DNA of 64,000 bases from Chelativorans xinjiangensis (GCF_009812055.1 NZ_WQNH01000042.1:1-64000), one strand, 5' to 3'; counted from the first letter of the stretch, positions 27,106-37,964 are shown. Notes: generated from the sequence alone by a model not told the origin. Numbers and translations are program-made.

Positions 27106-27933
27106 TCACACCAACCGCGCGAGCGCCACGAATTCCTCGACCGAGAGCGTCTCCGCCCGCCGCGTCCCGTCGATCCCCGTTTTCGCAAGCAGGGCTTCGC
27201 CGCCAAGGCTCTTCAGGCTCTGGCGCAGCATCTTGCGCCGCTGGCCGAAGGCGGCTTCCGTCACGCGCGCCAGCTTTCCCGCCTCGACCGGCAGCGGCTC
27301 GGCCTGCGGCACGATGTGCACCACCGACGACGTCACCTTGGGGGGCGGGGTGAAGGCCTGGGGAGGGACGTCGAAGGCGATCCGCGCTTGCCCTCGCCAG
27401 CCGGCGAGCACGCCGAGCCGCCCGTAATGGCCGCTGCCCGGGCGGGCGACGATGCGCTCCGCCACCTCGCGCTGGAACATCAGCGTCATGGATGCGTAGA
27501 AAGGCGGCCAGCGCTCCGGCGTCAGCCAGCGGATCAGCAGCTCCGTGCCGATGTTATAGGGCAGGTTGGCGACGATCTTCACCGGCTCCGCACCCGCCGC
27601 AAGGGCCGCGAAATCCGTCTTCAGGGCATCGCCGGCCACGATCTCCAGACGGCCGGGATAATGCCCGGCGATCTCCTCCAGCGCCGCGATGCAGCGTTCA
27701 TCGCGCTCGATCGCGATCACGCGCGAGGCCCCCTCGCTTAAGAGCGCCCGCGTCAGCCCGCCGGGGCCCGGCCCCACTTCGATGACGGTCGCATCCTCGA
27801 GCTGGCCTGCGGTGCGGGCGATGCGGCGTGTCAGATTGAGGTCGAGCAGGAAGTTCTGGCCGAGCGCCTTCTTGGGCGTGAGCCCGTGCCGCCGGATGAC
27901 ATCGCGCAGCGGCGGCAACCCGTCCATCGTCAT
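27106..27933 (-). CDS. rsmA: 16S rRNA dimethyladenosine transferase
   Basis: Also called KsgA. It dimethylates two adjacent adenines near the 3' end of 16S rRNA during 30S assembly. It has 275 residues: [11 protein letters not shown] at the start, SAM motif [16 protein letters not shown], and catalytic [11 protein letters not shown]. The ATG at 27933 overlaps the pdxA stop (ATGA); a second ATG at 27927 is equally near. The frame runs on upstream to 28146, but those residues lie inside pdxA in another frame and are not homologous. Confidence 0.95.
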   Translation of the reverse strand: MTMDGLPPLRDVIRRHGLTPKKALGQNFLLDLNLTRRIARTAGQLEDATVIEVGPGPGGLTRALLSEGASRVIAIERDERCIAALEEIAGHYPGRLEIVAGDALKTDFAALAAGAEPVKIVANLPYNIGTELLIRWLTPERWPPFYASMTLMFQREVAERIVARPGSGHYGRLGVLAGWRGQARIAFDVPPQAFTPPPKVTSSVVHIVPQAEPLPVEAGKLARVTEAAFGQRRKMLRQSLKSLGGEALLAKTGIDGTRRAETLSVEEFVALARLV

Positions 27934-28958
27934 GGTGCGCGCTTTTCCGCATTGTCGGCAAGGCGCCGGGCGAGCTTGATGGCCGCGATCAGGCTGTCGG
28001 GGCGGGCAACGCCCTTTCCGGCGATGTCGAAGGCGGTGCCATGGTCGGGCGAGGTGCGGATGAAGGGGAGGCCCAGCGTCACGTTCACCGTATCGTCGAA
28101 GGCCAGCGTCTTCACCGGGATCAGCGCCTGGTCGTGATACATGCAAAGGGCGGCGTCATAGTTCGTCCGCGCCGCTGCATGGAACATCGTGTCCGCCGGC
28201 AGCGGGCCAAAGGCGTCGATGCCCTTTTCGCGCAGGGCCGCGATGGCCGGCGCGATGATGTCGATATCCTCTCTGCCCATCGCGCCGCCTTCCCCCGCAT
28301 GCGGGTTGAGGCCGGAAACGGCAAGCCGCGGGGAGGAGACGGCGAAGCGCTCGACGAGGTCGCGGGCGACGATCTCGCCCGCGGTCTCGATCGCTTGCCG
28401 GGTCAGGCTTCCGGCCACCTCGCTCAGCGCCTGATGCACCGTCACCGGCACCGTGCGCAGGTCCGGCCCCGCCAGCATCATGATGGCGGTGGCCGGCCTG
28501 CCGGTCGCCTCTTCCGCCAGATGGCCGAGATATTCCGTGTGGCCGGGATACCGGAAGCCCGCGTCATAGAGCGGCTTCTTGGCGATGGGGCAGGTCACGA
28601 CGGCGGCCGCACGGCCCGAAAGCGTGTCCTCCACGGCGCGCGTGATCGCCTCGACCACGCCGGCGGCGTTGGCCCCGGAGGGCGTGCCGGGCGTATCGGC
28701 CAGCCTGTTCTCCAGCGGTACCACGGGAAGCGCGGTCGCAAAATGCGCCGCCGTATCCTCCGGTGAAACCTCGATGAGCGGGACATCGAGCGCCAACCGC
28801 CGCGCCCGCGCCGCGATCAGCGCCGGATCGCCCAGAACGTAGAAGGACGGCAGTCCCAACGCCTCGCGCGCCAGCCACGCGCCGAGCAACACCTCCGGCC
28901 CGATACCGGCGGGCTCGCCGATCGTCAGCGCCAGCGGGGAGGGGACAGATCCGGTCAC
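27930..28958 (-). CDS. pdxA: 4-hydroxythreonine-4-phosphate dehydrogenase
   Basis: A zinc-dependent NAD enzyme of pyridoxal phosphate synthesis, 342 residues. Family marks are [13 protein letters not shown] near the start, the metal-binding HTEYLGH and [15 protein letters not shown] segments, and [20 protein letters not shown] followed by [22 protein letters not shown]. The order surA-pdxA-rsmA is conserved in Gram-negative bacteria. It overlaps rsmA by 4 bases and follows surA by 25 bases. Confidence 0.96.
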   Translation of the reverse strand: MTGSVPSPLALTIGEPAGIGPEVLLGAWLAREALGLPSFYVLGDPALIAARARRLALDVPLIEVSPEDTAAHFATALPVVPLENRLADTPGTPSGANAAGVVEAITRAVEDTLSGRAAAVVTCPIAKKPLYDAGFRYPGHTEYLGHLAEEATGRPATAIMMLAGPDLRTVPVTVHQALSEVAGSLTRQAIETAGEIVARDLVERFAVSSPRLAVSGLNPHAGEGGAMGREDIDIIAPAIAALREKGIDAFGPLPADTMFHAAARTNYDAALCMYHDQALIPVKTLAFDDTVNVTLGLPFIRTSPDHGTAFDIAGKGVARPDSLIAAIKLARRLADNAEKRAP

Positions 28959-28983
28959 GAGACAGCCGCAGCCTCGAGCGCCG

Positions 28984-29937
28984 TCAGCGCTTGGCGATGC
29001 GCGCTTTCTCGCGCAGCTCCGTCATCAGCTCCTCCGACATCTGCTGGACGGTTCCGTCGCTCTGTTCCTCGCTCTGGAAAACCATCTGCGCCACGTGATC
29101 GTCCGAGACCTCGCGCGCGCTGCACACGCCGATGAACTCGACGCCGCGTTCCGTCTCGCGCACGGGCGTGGCGCTGCCGGGGCTGGTGCTCTGCACCTGT
29201 TCCTTCCACTCCGCCGGCAGCTCCGGCGCCAAAACGCGGCCCATGTCCTGCACGGTTACGTCGATCAGCCCCTTGGCGAACTGAATGCTCGTATCGCAGC
29301 TCTGGAAGCGGTCGCGCATGGCTTGTGCCTCCCTCTTGCGCTTGGCAAGCAGCTGCGATCGCTCGGCGGACGGGATGACGAAGATCACCCGCTGCAGCAT
29401 GTACTCGGTCGCCGTCGGCTTCTGTCCGCCCTGCTGCAGCATCCTGTGCACAACGTCCTGCTCGGTCAGCGAATTCCCGGAGCGCTGGCGCGCCTGCAGC
29501 AGGCGGCCCCACCCGATCTGCGTGCGCATGAACTCCTTGAAGTGTTCCTTCGTCACACCCGACTGAGCCAGGATCTGGTCCAGTTGCGCCTGCGAAAGAT
29601 TGTTGGAGGAGGCGAAGCCCGCGTAGGACTGGTTGACCATTTCCTCCGTCACGGGAACCCGCACCCGCTCTATCTCCTGCTGGCGCAGTGTCTGGTCGAT
29701 CATCTCCTGCTCGGCAAGCTCGTTCAGATTGCCGTTCCGCCGCATCAGCTGCAAAAGGGCGACGCGGCGCTGGATATCGTAGCTCGTCACCGCCTTGTCG
29801 TTGACGACATAGCGGATCTCCGCCGCCATTGCGGGGGCCGTCGGCGCCATGGCAACCGCCGACAATGCCGCCGCCAGGAGCGCCGCCGTCAGAAGGCGGG
29901 ACCTGCCCGCCAGCGGGATTTTTTCTCTATTCTTCAT
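28984..29937 (-). CDS. surA: SurA-like periplasmic chaperone / peptidyl-prolyl isomerase
   Basis: A 317-residue periplasmic protein for outer-membrane protein folding. It has a signal peptide (residues 1-38, cleavage likely after APAMAA), then a SurA N-terminal domain ([20 protein letters not shown] through the long helical region), and one degenerate parvulin-like domain from about residue 180 ([20 protein letters not shown]). E. coli SurA has two parvulin domains and 428 residues, so this is a shortened form as in other alphaproteobacteria. It lies directly downstream of lptD, whose product it probably helps fold. Confidence 0.88.
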   Translation of the reverse strand: MKNREKIPLAGRSRLLTAALLAAALSAVAMAPTAPAMAAEIRYVVNDKAVTSYDIQRRVALLQLMRRNGNLNELAEQEMIDQTLRQQEIERVRVPVTEEMVNQSYAGFASSNNLSQAQLDQILAQSGVTKEHFKEFMRTQIGWGRLLQARQRSGNSLTEQDVVHRMLQQGGQKPTATEYMLQRVIFVIPSAERSQLLAKRKREAQAMRDRFQSCDTSIQFAKGLIDVTVQDMGRVLAPELPAEWKEQVQSTSPGSATPVRETERGVEFIGVCSAREVSDDHVAQMVFQSEEQSDGTVQQMSEELMTELREKARIAKR

Positions 29938-30018
29938 GACATACTGACCATTCGAATTCGGCTTTTCCCTTCATACGCGCCACGAGAGGCAAAACCGTGG
30001 CACGGATCGCCGATCCTT

Positions 30019-32391
30019 CTATTCCGAAAATTGCGTGAGCGCGCCCGTACTGCTGCCGAACTCACCGAGCGTACGCAACGCAATGGTGAAACCGATTTTG
30101 TTCTCCGGCTCGTCGGTGGTGCGACTGCGCGTCTGGCTGAAGCTCATCGTATAGATGAAGCACTCGTCGTCATAGGCGAAGCCGAACGCGTTTTTCACGA
30201 GCACGTTGGTTTCCAGATCGTAGGTCGCCGACGCAAATCCACGCCAGTTTTCGTTGAAGCGCAGCGAAGCGCTTCCGCCGATCTCCCGGCGATCTTCGTT
30301 GAAGCCGTAGAGCGGCTGGCTCTGGATGAAGGCGTATTGCGCGTTCACGCTGAGCGGGCCCAGCCTGGCCCCCGCCCGCACGTCCGTGCGGCGCAGTTCG
30401 AACGTCTCTTGGTCGAAACGCCCCGCCAGGGAAGCGGAGAAGCCGTTCGGCGCCGTGAAGCCGATCAGGCCGACATAGTCGGACACATCCGTGTCTAGGC
30501 CCGAATAGGCGCCGGCGTTCACCAGGTCGGGCGCGGCATAGGAGTTCACGCCGCCCAGATGATAGGACTGGCCGAACAGGCCGTGGGCCGTCCAGCCGCC
30601 CGCGAACATGCCCGAATAGCGGATGCCGAGATTGGCCCTGGTGCCGCCCTCGATGCGGTCGTATCCGGAGAACTTGTCGCGTTCGAACAGCGTGGAGGCA
30701 TCGAAGACGAGCGATTGGGCGTCCTCGTTCGGGATGCCGAGATCGTCGTGATAGGGTTCGTCTGGCCGCACGAAGATCTGCGCCATCGGCTCCAGAACAT
30801 GCGAGGCGCTGGCGGTGGAGAACAGGATCGGCCAGCGCGCCTCCAGGCCGGCGGTCACCATGGACCTGTAGTAGGCGGAGCGTATGTCGCTGTTCGTCGC
30901 CTGGTTGCCGATAGTGAAGTCGCTGATCCGCGTTTCCGCGCCGGCCGACAAGTCGCTGTAGATGCCGTCGCCGCGGGCGTGCAGCATGGGAGTAAGCACC
31001 AGCCCCATGCTGGTCACGAAGGAACGCTTCCACTCGGCTTCCGCCGTCAGCCGCCCGGAATTGCCTTCCAGCCCCTGCAGCTTCGTGCCGTACATGCCCT
31101 CGCTGCGGTGCAGCGCCTGCACGTTGACGTCGAGGTTCAACTCGCCACCGGCGACCGGCTCGTCGGGCGTGTAGGAATAGTCGAGATTCGGCGCCACCCA
31201 GGGCTGCTTGTCATTGCGCGCAAGCGAATGGCTGTCGAGCCGGTTTTCCTGCACCTGGAAGTGATAGCCCCTCAAATCGAAATAATTGCGATCGTTGAGG
31301 CCGGTCAGATAGATCTCCGAGCGGTGCACCGAATCCGCGAAACCCTCGATGCCGTAGGTTTTGGAGAAGTTCTTGTCCGTTTGCGCCAATACGTCCCAGC
31401 CGAAGGCCCAGCGCGGATTGATATCGAAACGGCCCGTGGAGCCGATCATGCCGCGACCGGTCTCGAAGCGGTCGACCTTGTTGGTGCCCCATTCCTCGGG
31501 GCTCCGCTGGTGGATGCCGGCAATCTTGAGGTTGTATTGACCGTTGTCGAATTGCTGGCGCCACTCGGCCTCGCCGAGGAAACCCTGATTGGTGTAGCCG
31601 GTAACCGCTACGGTGAGATCGTAGGTCGGCGACAGCGCCAGGTAATACGGCACCGTCAGCCCGTAGCCCAATTCACTGCCGCCCTTGATGCTGGGCATGA
31701 GGAAGCCGGACTTGCGCTTCACCGTCGGATCGGCGATCTCGAAATAGGGCAGGAAGGCGATCGGCACGCCGAAGAACTCGAAACGCGAGCGCTCGAAGCG
31801 CACCGTCTTGGCCTCTCCGTCCCAGATGATCTTCTTTGCCTTGATCTGCCACAGCGGCGGCCTGTCCGGGTTTTCCTCGCAGGGTTCGCAGGCGGTGTAG
31901 ACGGCCTTGTTGAAGGTGGTCAGCCTGTTTCCCGAACGCTCCGCGCTTTCCGCGGCGAAATAGGTCTCGTCGACCGTTTCCACCCTGAGCGCGTTGACGA
32001 AACCCTCGCTGAAATCGTCGGTGACGTCGATCTGGTCGGCATAGATGCGGTTGCCGTCTTCCTCGATGATCTCGACGTTGCCGCTGGCGATTACGCGCGA
32101 AGTCGCGCGGTCGTAGGTGACGCGCTGGGCCACCAGCCGATTGCCGGCATATTCGATCTGCACGCCGCCGACGGCGCTGATCGTGTTGCGGTCGTTGTCG
32201 TAGACGAGCGTATCGGCGGACAGCAGCATCTGCGCGTCCCGCGGCAACTCGCTCCTATCGAACCCCTCCACCTGCGCGGCGGCGACGGAGACGGTCGCGA
32301 TAAGGGCGACAAGCGCCACGCCCAACCTGGCGCGCCGCCGGCACGCCAAGAGAGAGGCTTTGCGGCCCCCCTTCACCGCTTCCCCCGCCAC
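30019..32391 (-). CDS. lptD: LPS-assembly protein LptD
   Basis: Outer-membrane beta-barrel that inserts lipopolysaccharide, 790 residues. It has a signal peptide (about residues 1-39, ending VSVAAAQ), then a periplasmic OstA-like domain (LSADTLVYDNDRNTISAVGG and VQIEYAGNRLVAQRVTYDRA), then the large C-terminal barrel ending in ALRTLGEFGSSTGALTQFSE. I choose the GTG at 32391, which shares one base with the lptG stop and leaves a normal signal peptide; an ATG at 32457 lies inside lptG. It is followed by surA. Confidence 0.92.
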   Translation of the reverse strand: MAGEAVKGGRKASLLACRRRARLGVALVALIATVSVAAAQVEGFDRSELPRDAQMLLSADTLVYDNDRNTISAVGGVQIEYAGNRLVAQRVTYDRATSRVIASGNVEIIEEDGNRIYADQIDVTDDFSEGFVNALRVETVDETYFAAESAERSGNRLTTFNKAVYTACEPCEENPDRPPLWQIKAKKIIWDGEAKTVRFERSRFEFFGVPIAFLPYFEIADPTVKRKSGFLMPSIKGGSELGYGLTVPYYLALSPTYDLTVAVTGYTNQGFLGEAEWRQQFDNGQYNLKIAGIHQRSPEEWGTNKVDRFETGRGMIGSTGRFDINPRWAFGWDVLAQTDKNFSKTYGIEGFADSVHRSEIYLTGLNDRNYFDLRGYHFQVQENRLDSHSLARNDKQPWVAPNLDYSYTPDEPVAGGELNLDVNVQALHRSEGMYGTKLQGLEGNSGRLTAEAEWKRSFVTSMGLVLTPMLHARGDGIYSDLSAGAETRISDFTIGNQATNSDIRSAYYRSMVTAGLEARWPILFSTASASHVLEPMAQIFVRPDEPYHDDLGIPNEDAQSLVFDASTLFERDKFSGYDRIEGGTRANLGIRYSGMFAGGWTAHGLFGQSYHLGGVNSYAAPDLVNAGAYSGLDTDVSDYVGLIGFTAPNGFSASLAGRFDQETFELRRTDVRAGARLGPLSVNAQYAFIQSQPLYGFNEDRREIGGSASLRFNENWRGFASATYDLETNVLVKNAFGFAYDDECFIYTMSFSQTRSRTTDEPENKIGFTIALRTLGEFGSSTGALTQFSE

Positions 32392-33476
32392 TAGCCGTCC
32401 TCCTTGAACAACAGGAAGGTTACTCCGAAAAACATCGCTACGACCACCGGCACCCACGCCGCCACGAAGGGCGGCACGAATCCGGCGCTGCCGAACGCCT
32501 TGACCAAAACCGAAACGACATAAAGCAGAAAGCCGGCAAGGACGCCACCCAGAATCACCGTCACCGATTGCCCCATCCGTGCAAATCTCATGGAAACCGT
32601 CGCCGCGATCAGCGTCATGGCCACGAGGAGGGGAGGCAGCGTCACCAATGAATGAAAATGCATGGCGAAGGCATTGGCGCGCAAACCAAAAGAGCGCGCC
32701 ACCTCGATCTTCGCCGGAAGCGTGAAAACCGATACCGCTTCGGGCTGTGAGAGCTGTTGGCCGACGAATTCGGACTCAAGGTTTGTCGGTACGTCTACGG
32801 TTTCCAGCGTCTCCGGGGCGCTCCCGCCGCGCCGCCTGGTGACGTCGTTCAGTTCCCAGTGGCCATCACGAAGCCATGCGCGGCGCGCGTCCAGCCTTTC
32901 GACGATCCGGTCCTCCTGGTCCATGATGAAGAACACCGGCCGCACCAGCTCCGTGCCACCCTCAAGGGCGGCATCCGCGCCGATGACCGTCTCGCCTGAT
33001 TCGGTCCGCTGCTTGATCCAACGCTCGTTGCCCGTGTTTGCCCTGGTCTTGGCGCCGCGCACCTCGGCTTCGACTGTCTGCGCCCTGGAGTAGCCGGCTG
33101 CCGCGATGGGGTTCAGGACGAGCACCGCAAGCAAGCCGAAGATGAAGGCGCCGAGCGCGATCGGCGTCAGGAACTGCCAGGCGGAGATGCCGGCCGCGCG
33201 CGCGACCACCAATTCGTATTTGCGGTTGAGGCTGATAAGCGTGGCCATTGCCGAGATCAGCCCGACGAAGGGCACGACCTGCTGCATGATGATGGGCAGT
33301 TGCAAGGCGGCAAGCCCCAGCGCCCACTTCGCCGAGTAGCCTTCGAGATCGCCCGCCCGTCCGGCAATCTCGGTGAAGGTGACGATGAAGACGAGCGCGG
33401 CGATGCCGATGAAGTTCCATACCGTGATGGCTGTGTAGCGGCGAAAGAAATAGCCGCCGAGCGTTCTGCCGATCAT
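32391..33476 (-). CDS. lptG: LPS export permease LptG
   Basis: Inner-membrane half of the LptB2FG transporter, 361 residues. It has the YjgP/YjgQ fold: helices near the N terminus (TLGGYFFRRYTAITVWNFIG), a periplasmic beta-jellyroll in the middle (residues about 130-270) and C-terminal helices. It overlaps lptF by 4 bases and lptD by one base, so lptF-lptG-lptD is a coupled operon. The ATPase partner LptB is not in this window. Confidence 0.94.
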   Translation of the reverse strand: MIGRTLGGYFFRRYTAITVWNFIGIAALVFIVTFTEIAGRAGDLEGYSAKWALGLAALQLPIIMQQVVPFVGLISAMATLISLNRKYELVVARAAGISAWQFLTPIALGAFIFGLLAVLVLNPIAAAGYSRAQTVEAEVRGAKTRANTGNERWIKQRTESGETVIGADAALEGGTELVRPVFFIMDQEDRIVERLDARRAWLRDGHWELNDVTRRRGGSAPETLETVDVPTNLESEFVGQQLSQPEAVSVFTLPAKIEVARSFGLRANAFAMHFHSLVTLPPLLVAMTLIAATVSMRFARMGQSVTVILGGVLAGFLLYVVSVLVKAFGSAGFVPPFVAAWVPVVVAMFFGVTFLLFKEDG

Positions 33477-34654
33477 GCGCGCCTCCGCGCCCGGCCGAAC
33501 CGCCGGGAAAGATCGTCACGAACGCTCTGGAGACGCTCGTTCAGTTTTTCCGTCCAACTCGTCGGCAGTTCCATCATGCGGTTCGTGGCGATGAAACCGG
33601 CGCAGACGGCGATCATGCCGAGGGGCGCGGCATAGAGGACGAAGGAGAAGAACGGCTTCGTCTCCGCCTGGTTATTGGCATAAAAGCCCATCCAGCGCAC
33701 CAGGAGGCCGATTGCCAGGGTGGTGATCATCGGATGCACCCGTGCCTCCCGGAAGGAGCGGGCATCGCCCGCCACGGCGATGCCTATGAGCGCGAAGACG
33801 ATGGGATAGAGCCAGTCGGTAAACCGCTTGTGCAGTTCGGCGCGATAGCTTTGCGGGTTCGCTGCAAAGGTCTTGTCGTTCGGATCGGGGTTGAGAAGGT
33901 AGGTGAGATAATGGTCCTTGCGGTAAAGCGTCGGCGTATCCGAACCACGGGTGAACTGGGACAGATCGAAGGCGTAGGCCTCGAAGCGGATCACCGAGAC
34001 GTCGCCGTTGCCGGATTGCCGCTGCACCTCGCCGTCCTGCATGACGAGAATGCTGCCGCCCTCCCGCTCCACCGTCAGGCCGCGGCGTGCGTGGTAAATC
34101 AGCTTCATGCCCTTTTCGCGGGTATCAGTGACGAAGATGCCTCCCAGTTGCCCGTCCGGCAGGCGCTCGGAAATCTGCACGAACACCCCGTCGTCCATCT
34201 TCTGAAAGCTGCCTTCCTGCAGGACCGTGGAGATCAGGTCGGCATTCGCGCCGGCCAGGATCTGGCGCAGCGCCTGGCGCGAATAGGGCTCCAGCGTGTT
34301 GTTGATGGTGAAGGCGGCGATGCTGGTGGCGATGGCGATCAGCAGGATCGGCCGGATGACGGTAAGGCGCGGGCCCCCTGCGGCGCTGATGACCACCAAC
34401 TCCGAATCCGCGTTCATTGTCGCCAGCGTATGGGCGACGGCGATGCCGATGGCAAACGGCATGACGATGGGGATGACGGCCGGCAGCGTCAGCGCGCCGG
34501 CGATGAAGAAGGTCGCAGCCGACTGCCCGCTGCTCGTCACCAGGTCGATGCGGTTGAGCACCTGGGTCGTCCACACGATGAGAAGCACCCACGCCAGCGA
34601 AGCAGCGAAAATCGACAGCGTGCGCCGCAGGATGTAGAGCTCGATCACCTTCAT
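33473..34654 (-). CDS. lptF: LPS export permease LptF
   Basis: Second membrane half of LptB2FG, 393 residues. It starts MKVIELYILRRTLSIFAASL and shows the same helix-jellyroll-helix layout as LptG; ITTLAIGLLVRWMGFYANNQ lies in the last helices. The start at 34654 is preferred over 34669 because the family match begins at MKVIELY. It is first gene of the lptF-lptG-lptD-surA-pdxA-rsmA run. Upstream is a 400-base gap shared with divergent pepA. Confidence 0.94.
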   Translation of the reverse strand: MKVIELYILRRTLSIFAASLAWVLLIVWTTQVLNRIDLVTSSGQSAATFFIAGALTLPAVIPIVMPFAIGIAVAHTLATMNADSELVVISAAGGPRLTVIRPILLIAIATSIAAFTINNTLEPYSRQALRQILAGANADLISTVLQEGSFQKMDDGVFVQISERLPDGQLGGIFVTDTREKGMKLIYHARRGLTVEREGGSILVMQDGEVQRQSGNGDVSVIRFEAYAFDLSQFTRGSDTPTLYRKDHYLTYLLNPDPNDKTFAANPQSYRAELHKRFTDWLYPIVFALIGIAVAGDARSFREARVHPMITTLAIGLLVRWMGFYANNQAETKPFFSFVLYAAPLGMIAVCAGFIATNRMMELPTSWTEKLNERLQSVRDDLSRRFGRARRRA

Positions 34655-35054
34655 CGGCAGATGTGTCACCTGTGTTGACGGCCACTATATGGCGCGCACG
34701 GCTCCCGTACGCCGTGGTGGTACAACGCGGACCCGCCGGTTTGAAAGGTTCGGCAGAGATTGTCCCCGTGCCAGTCTGTCGCGGACAGGCCTAACGAAGC
34801 GGAAAAGAACGCGGTTAACGATTCCCTGCACGCACTCCCCGGTGGTCTGACCCAAACAGATGCTACCCATCTGTTTGGAAAAGTCAGCCCACAAGCTATT
34901 ACTCTGATGGTGGGATCCTGACAGATGGCTACCATCTGTCAGGATCCCACCACTAAGCATCGTCTAGAGGCTTATCCCATTCCACCCCCTTGTCAATTCG
35001 CTTAAAACCGCCAAGATCGCGCCAGCCCGCAAACCCTACCGGACAGGAAGCTCC
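34655..35054. other. Divergent intergenic region lptF / pepA
   Basis: This 400-base gap contains promoters for both lptF (minus) and pepA (plus), which I could not place with confidence. It also holds repeat copy A2 at 34841-34956. The short open frames crossing it follow the repeat and have no coding character. Confidence 0.6.
34841..34956 (-). repeat. Palindromic element family A, copy A2
   Basis: Reverse-oriented copy. It starts GGTGGTCTGACCCAAACAGA, has the linker AAGTCAGCCCACAAGCT, and ends with a hairpin of two 18-bp arms (TGGGATCCTGACAGATGG at 34910-34927 and its complement at 34931-34948). The arm sequence GGATCC differs from GGACAAATC in copy A3, yet both arms of each copy still pair. 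It lies in the lptF/pepA promoter region. Confidence 0.88.
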
Positions 35055-36554
35055 ATGACAGACAAACCGATCGTCGCCTTCGCCAAATTCGCTGCGCCCA
35101 AGAAAGGCAGTGTCATCGTATTGGCGCCGGAGGGCGGCAAGCTCGGCGAGGCAGCCAGGGCGTGCGACCCGGCCGACATCCTGCCCAAGGTTTTCGCAGC
35201 TGCGGATTTCTCCGGTAAGCTGGCGGCAAGCGTCGAGGCGCTGGCGCCGCAGGGCACGGATTATGACCGTCTTGCCGCCGTCGGCGCCGGCAAGGCGGAT
35301 GCGCTCGATGAACAGGCCTGGCTTAAGATCGGCGGCGCCGCTTCGGCCGCCGCCAGGAACGCGACCGAGGTGACGGTCGTCGCGGAGGTCGCCGACGCCG
35401 AGGCGAGTGCCAGCGACGTGGCGCTGATCGCCCTCGGCGTCGTGCTGCGTTCCTATACCTTCGACAAGTACAAGACCCGCAAGGATGAGAACGGCGCGCC
35501 GAAGCCCGCCGCCGGCAAAGCGGTGAAGTTCACCATCCAGTGTGCCGACCCGGCGGCCGCGAAAAAGGCCTTTGCAGAGGCGGCCTCCGTGGGCGACGGC
35601 GTGCTTCTGGCCCGCGACCTCGTCAACGAGCCGCCCAACGTGCTGGGTCCGGTGGAGTTCGCGGCACGCGCCAAGGAGCTGGAGGAGCTCGGCGTCAAGG
35701 TGGATATCCTCACCGAGAAGGAGATGAAGAAGCTCGGCATGCGCGCGCTTCTGGGCGTGGCGCAAGGCTCGGTTCGCCCGCCGCGCATGGCGGTCATGCG
35801 CTGGAACGGCGGCAAGGCCAAGCAGAAGCCCGTCGCCTTTATCGGCAAGGGTGTCGTCTTCGATACCGGCGGCATCTCCATCAAGCCGGCCGCCGGCATG
35901 GAGGACATGAAGGGTGACATGGCAGGGGCGGCGACCGTCGTCGGCCTCATGCACGCGCTCGCCGCCCGCAAGGCCAAGGTGAACGCCGTCGGCATCATCG
36001 GCCTTGTCGAAAATATGCCCGACGGCAACGCGCAGCGGCCGGGCGACATCGTCACCTCCATGTCCGGCCAGACGATCGAGATCATCAACACCGACGCCGA
36101 AGGCCGCCTCGTTTTGGCCGACCTGTTGTGGTACTGCAACGAGGAGTTCAAGCCCCAGTTCATGGTCAATCTGGCGACCCTGACCGGCGCCATCCTGGTT
36201 GCGCTGGGCAACAGCCATGCCGGCCTGTTCTCCAACGACGACGCGCTTGCCGAGCGCCTGACGGCGGCCGGAACCGTGACGGGTGAGAAGGTCTGGCGCA
36301 TGCCGATGGGCAAGGAATACGACAAGCTCATCGACACCAAGAACGCCGATATGAAGAACACCGGCGGGCGCCACGCCGGCTCCATCACCGCCGCCCAGTT
36401 CTTGAAGCGCTTCGTCGACGGCACGCCCTGGGCGCATCTCGACGTCGCCGGCACGGCCATGGCCTCGCCGTCCTCCGAGATCAACCAGTCCTGGGCCTCG
36501 GGCTACGGCGTGCGCCTGCTCGACCGGCTGGTCGCCGACCACTACGAGAGGTGA
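35055..36554 (+). CDS. pepA: Leucyl aminopeptidase (M17)
   Basis: A hexameric two-metal aminopeptidase, 499 residues. The C-terminal catalytic domain has [28 protein letters not shown] and the signature [12 protein letters not shown]; the N-terminal domain is the usual macro-like fold. PepA processes peptides and glutathione conjugates, and in E. coli also binds DNA in dimer resolution. Its last bases overlap the holC start (GTGA), an arrangement seen in many proteobacteria. Confidence 0.95.
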   Translation: MTDKPIVAFAKFAAPKKGSVIVLAPEGGKLGEAARACDPADILPKVFAAADFSGKLAASVEALAPQGTDYDRLAAVGAGKADALDEQAWLKIGGAASAAARNATEVTVVAEVADAEASASDVALIALGVVLRSYTFDKYKTRKDENGAPKPAAGKAVKFTIQCADPAAAKKAFAEAASVGDGVLLARDLVNEPPNVLGPVEFAARAKELEELGVKVDILTEKEMKKLGMRALLGVAQGSVRPPRMAVMRWNGGKAKQKPVAFIGKGVVFDTGGISIKPAAGMEDMKGDMAGAATVVGLMHALAARKAKVNAVGIIGLVENMPDGNAQRPGDIVTSMSGQTIEIINTDAEGRLVLADLLWYCNEEFKPQFMVNLATLTGAILVALGNSHAGLFSNDDALAERLTAAGTVTGEKVWRMPMGKEYDKLIDTKNADMKNTGGRHAGSITAAQFLKRFVDGTPWAHLDVAGTAMASPSSEINQSWASGYGVRLLDRLVADHYER

Positions 36555-37003
36555 GGGTGGAGGTCCTCTTCTACCACCTGACCGAATCGACGCTGGAAGA
36601 GGCGCTGCCCCCGCTCGTGGAGAAGAGCCTGGAGCGGGGGTGGAAGGTCGCCGTCCAGACGGCCGGCGAGGAGCGCCGCGATGCCATTGACGCCCGGCTG
36701 TGGACCTTCCGCGACGACAGCTTCGTGCCGCACGGCACCGACCGCGAGCCGAACGCGGCCGAGCAGCCGGTGCTCCTGACCACCACCCCCGACAACCTGA
36801 ACGGCGCAACGATCCGCTTCCTGGTCGACGGTGCCGAGCCCGGCTCCCTCGACGGCTACGCGCGCGCCGTCTTCCTCTTCGACGGCCACGACACGGCGCA
36901 ACTCGACGCCGCCCGTGCCCAGTGGAAGGCCATGAAGGCCGCCGGCCACGACGTCACCTACTGGCAGCAGGGCCCGGACCGGCGCTGGGAGAGGAAGGGG
37001 TGA
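36551..37003 (+). CDS. holC: DNA polymerase III subunit chi
   Basis: A clamp-loader accessory subunit that links the polymerase III holoenzyme to SSB, 150 residues. The family pattern is visible in [40 protein letters not shown] + RLWTF and the VFLFDGHD segment. The start is a GTG at 36551 overlapping the pepA stop, so it is translationally coupled. The C terminus ([12 protein letters not shown]) is typical. Confidence 0.92.
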   Translation: MRVEVLFYHLTESTLEEALPPLVEKSLERGWKVAVQTAGEERRDAIDARLWTFRDDSFVPHGTDREPNAAEQPVLLTTTPDNLNGATIRFLVDGAEPGSLDGYARAVFLFDGHDTAQLDAARAQWKAMKAAGHDVTYWQQGPDRRWERKG

Positions 37004-37053
37004 AGGGGGGTGGCTTAAGCAGGAGGGGCTTTGGCGGGTGACGGAATTGAGAT

Positions 37054-37244
37054 GCCGGCGCTCCTTCGCGCCCCCCTCTGTCCTGCCGGACATCTCCCCC
37101 ACACGGGGGGAGATTGCGCCTGCCGCTTGCTACGGCGCCTATTTTGAAACGTTGCCGATTGGCGAAAGTCACCGTGCCAGCCAATCTCCCCCCGTGTGGG
37201 GGAGATGTCCGGCAGGACAGAGGGGGGCGCGAAGGGGCGCCGGC
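37054..37244. repeat. Palindromic repeat family B, copy B3
   Basis: The left arm, starting GCCGGCGCTCCTTCGCGC, and right arm, ending GCGCGAAGGGGCGCCGGC, are complementary over roughly 58 bases apart from an isolated mismatch. The core is CTCCCCCACACGGGGGGAG. The inner segment (TTGCCGATTGGCGAAAGTCA) matches copy B1 in reverse. It sits between the convergent genes holC and the HAD hydrolase. Confidence 0.88.
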
Positions 37245-37262
37245 CTACCCATATAGCCCCGA

Positions 37263-37964
37263 CTAACCCTGCCCAATCTCCCCAAGCACCCCCTCCAACT
37301 CCCCCAGATGCCTGATCTGCCGAAAGCGCTCCACCCCTTCCGGCGCCTTCGCGTGCTCGTGCGCCCAGGTCAATTCATGCGGCACGAGCACGCCCCAGCC
37401 GCCGGCCTCGATCACCGGCAGCACATCCGATCTCATCGAGTTGCCCACCATCACGGCCTTGCCGGCGCCGTCGCCATGTTGCGCGAAGATGCGCTCGTAG
37501 ACGGCACGGTTCTTGTCGCTGACGATCTCCACCGCGTCGAAGAAATCGCCGAGGCCCGAGGCCGCCAGCTTGCGCTCCTGGTCGAACAGGTCGCCCTTGG
37601 TGATCAGCACGATGCGGTACTGCCCGGCAAGCCGCTCCAGCGTCTCGCGGGCGTGCGGCAATGGCTCGACCGGGTGGTCGAGCATCTCGCGCCCCGCCTC
37701 CAGAATGCCCTTGATCGTCTGCGCCGGCACGCCCCCCTCGGTGACCTCGATCGCCGTTTCGATCATCGAAAGGGTAAAGCCCTTGATGCCGAAGCCGTAC
37801 TTGCCGAGATTGCGCGTCTCCGCCTCAAGAAGCCGCGCCGAAAGATGGTCGGGCTCGGCATAATCGCCCAGAAGCTCGGCGAAGCGCGCTTCCGTGAGCC
37901 GGTAAAAGCGCTCGTTCTGCCACAGCGTGTCGTCGGCGTCGAAGCCGATGACGATCGCGCTCAT
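37263..37964 (-). CDS. HAD family hydrolase
   Basis: A 233-residue haloacid-dehalogenase-fold phosphatase. Motif I is DADDTLW (residues 9-15), with Asp9 and Asp11 as nucleophile and acid; motif II is LITKGD; the Lys of motif III and MVGNSMRSDVLPVIEAGGWG (motif IV) are present. A four-helix cap follows motif I. It overlaps the end of the ABC-F gene by 4 bases, so the two are co-transcribed. Substrate unknown. Confidence 0.88.
   Translation of the reverse strand: MSAIVIGFDADDTLWQNERFYRLTEARFAELLGDYAEPDHLSARLLEAETRNLGKYGFGIKGFTLSMIETAIEVTEGGVPAQTIKGILEAGREMLDHPVEPLPHARETLERLAGQYRIVLITKGDLFDQERKLAASGLGDFFDAVEIVSDKNRAVYERIFAQHGDGAGKAVMVGNSMRSDVLPVIEAGGWGVLVPHELTWAHEHAKAPEGVERFRQIRHLGELEGVLGEIGQG

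Noticed and set aside
34666-34960. Two overlapping short minus-strand open frames
   Set aside because: They run through palindromic repeat A2 and the lptF leader; their protein sequence is just the repeat translated.
34953-36809. 618-codon minus-strand open frame
   Set aside because: Antisense to pepA and holC; no motif and odd composition.
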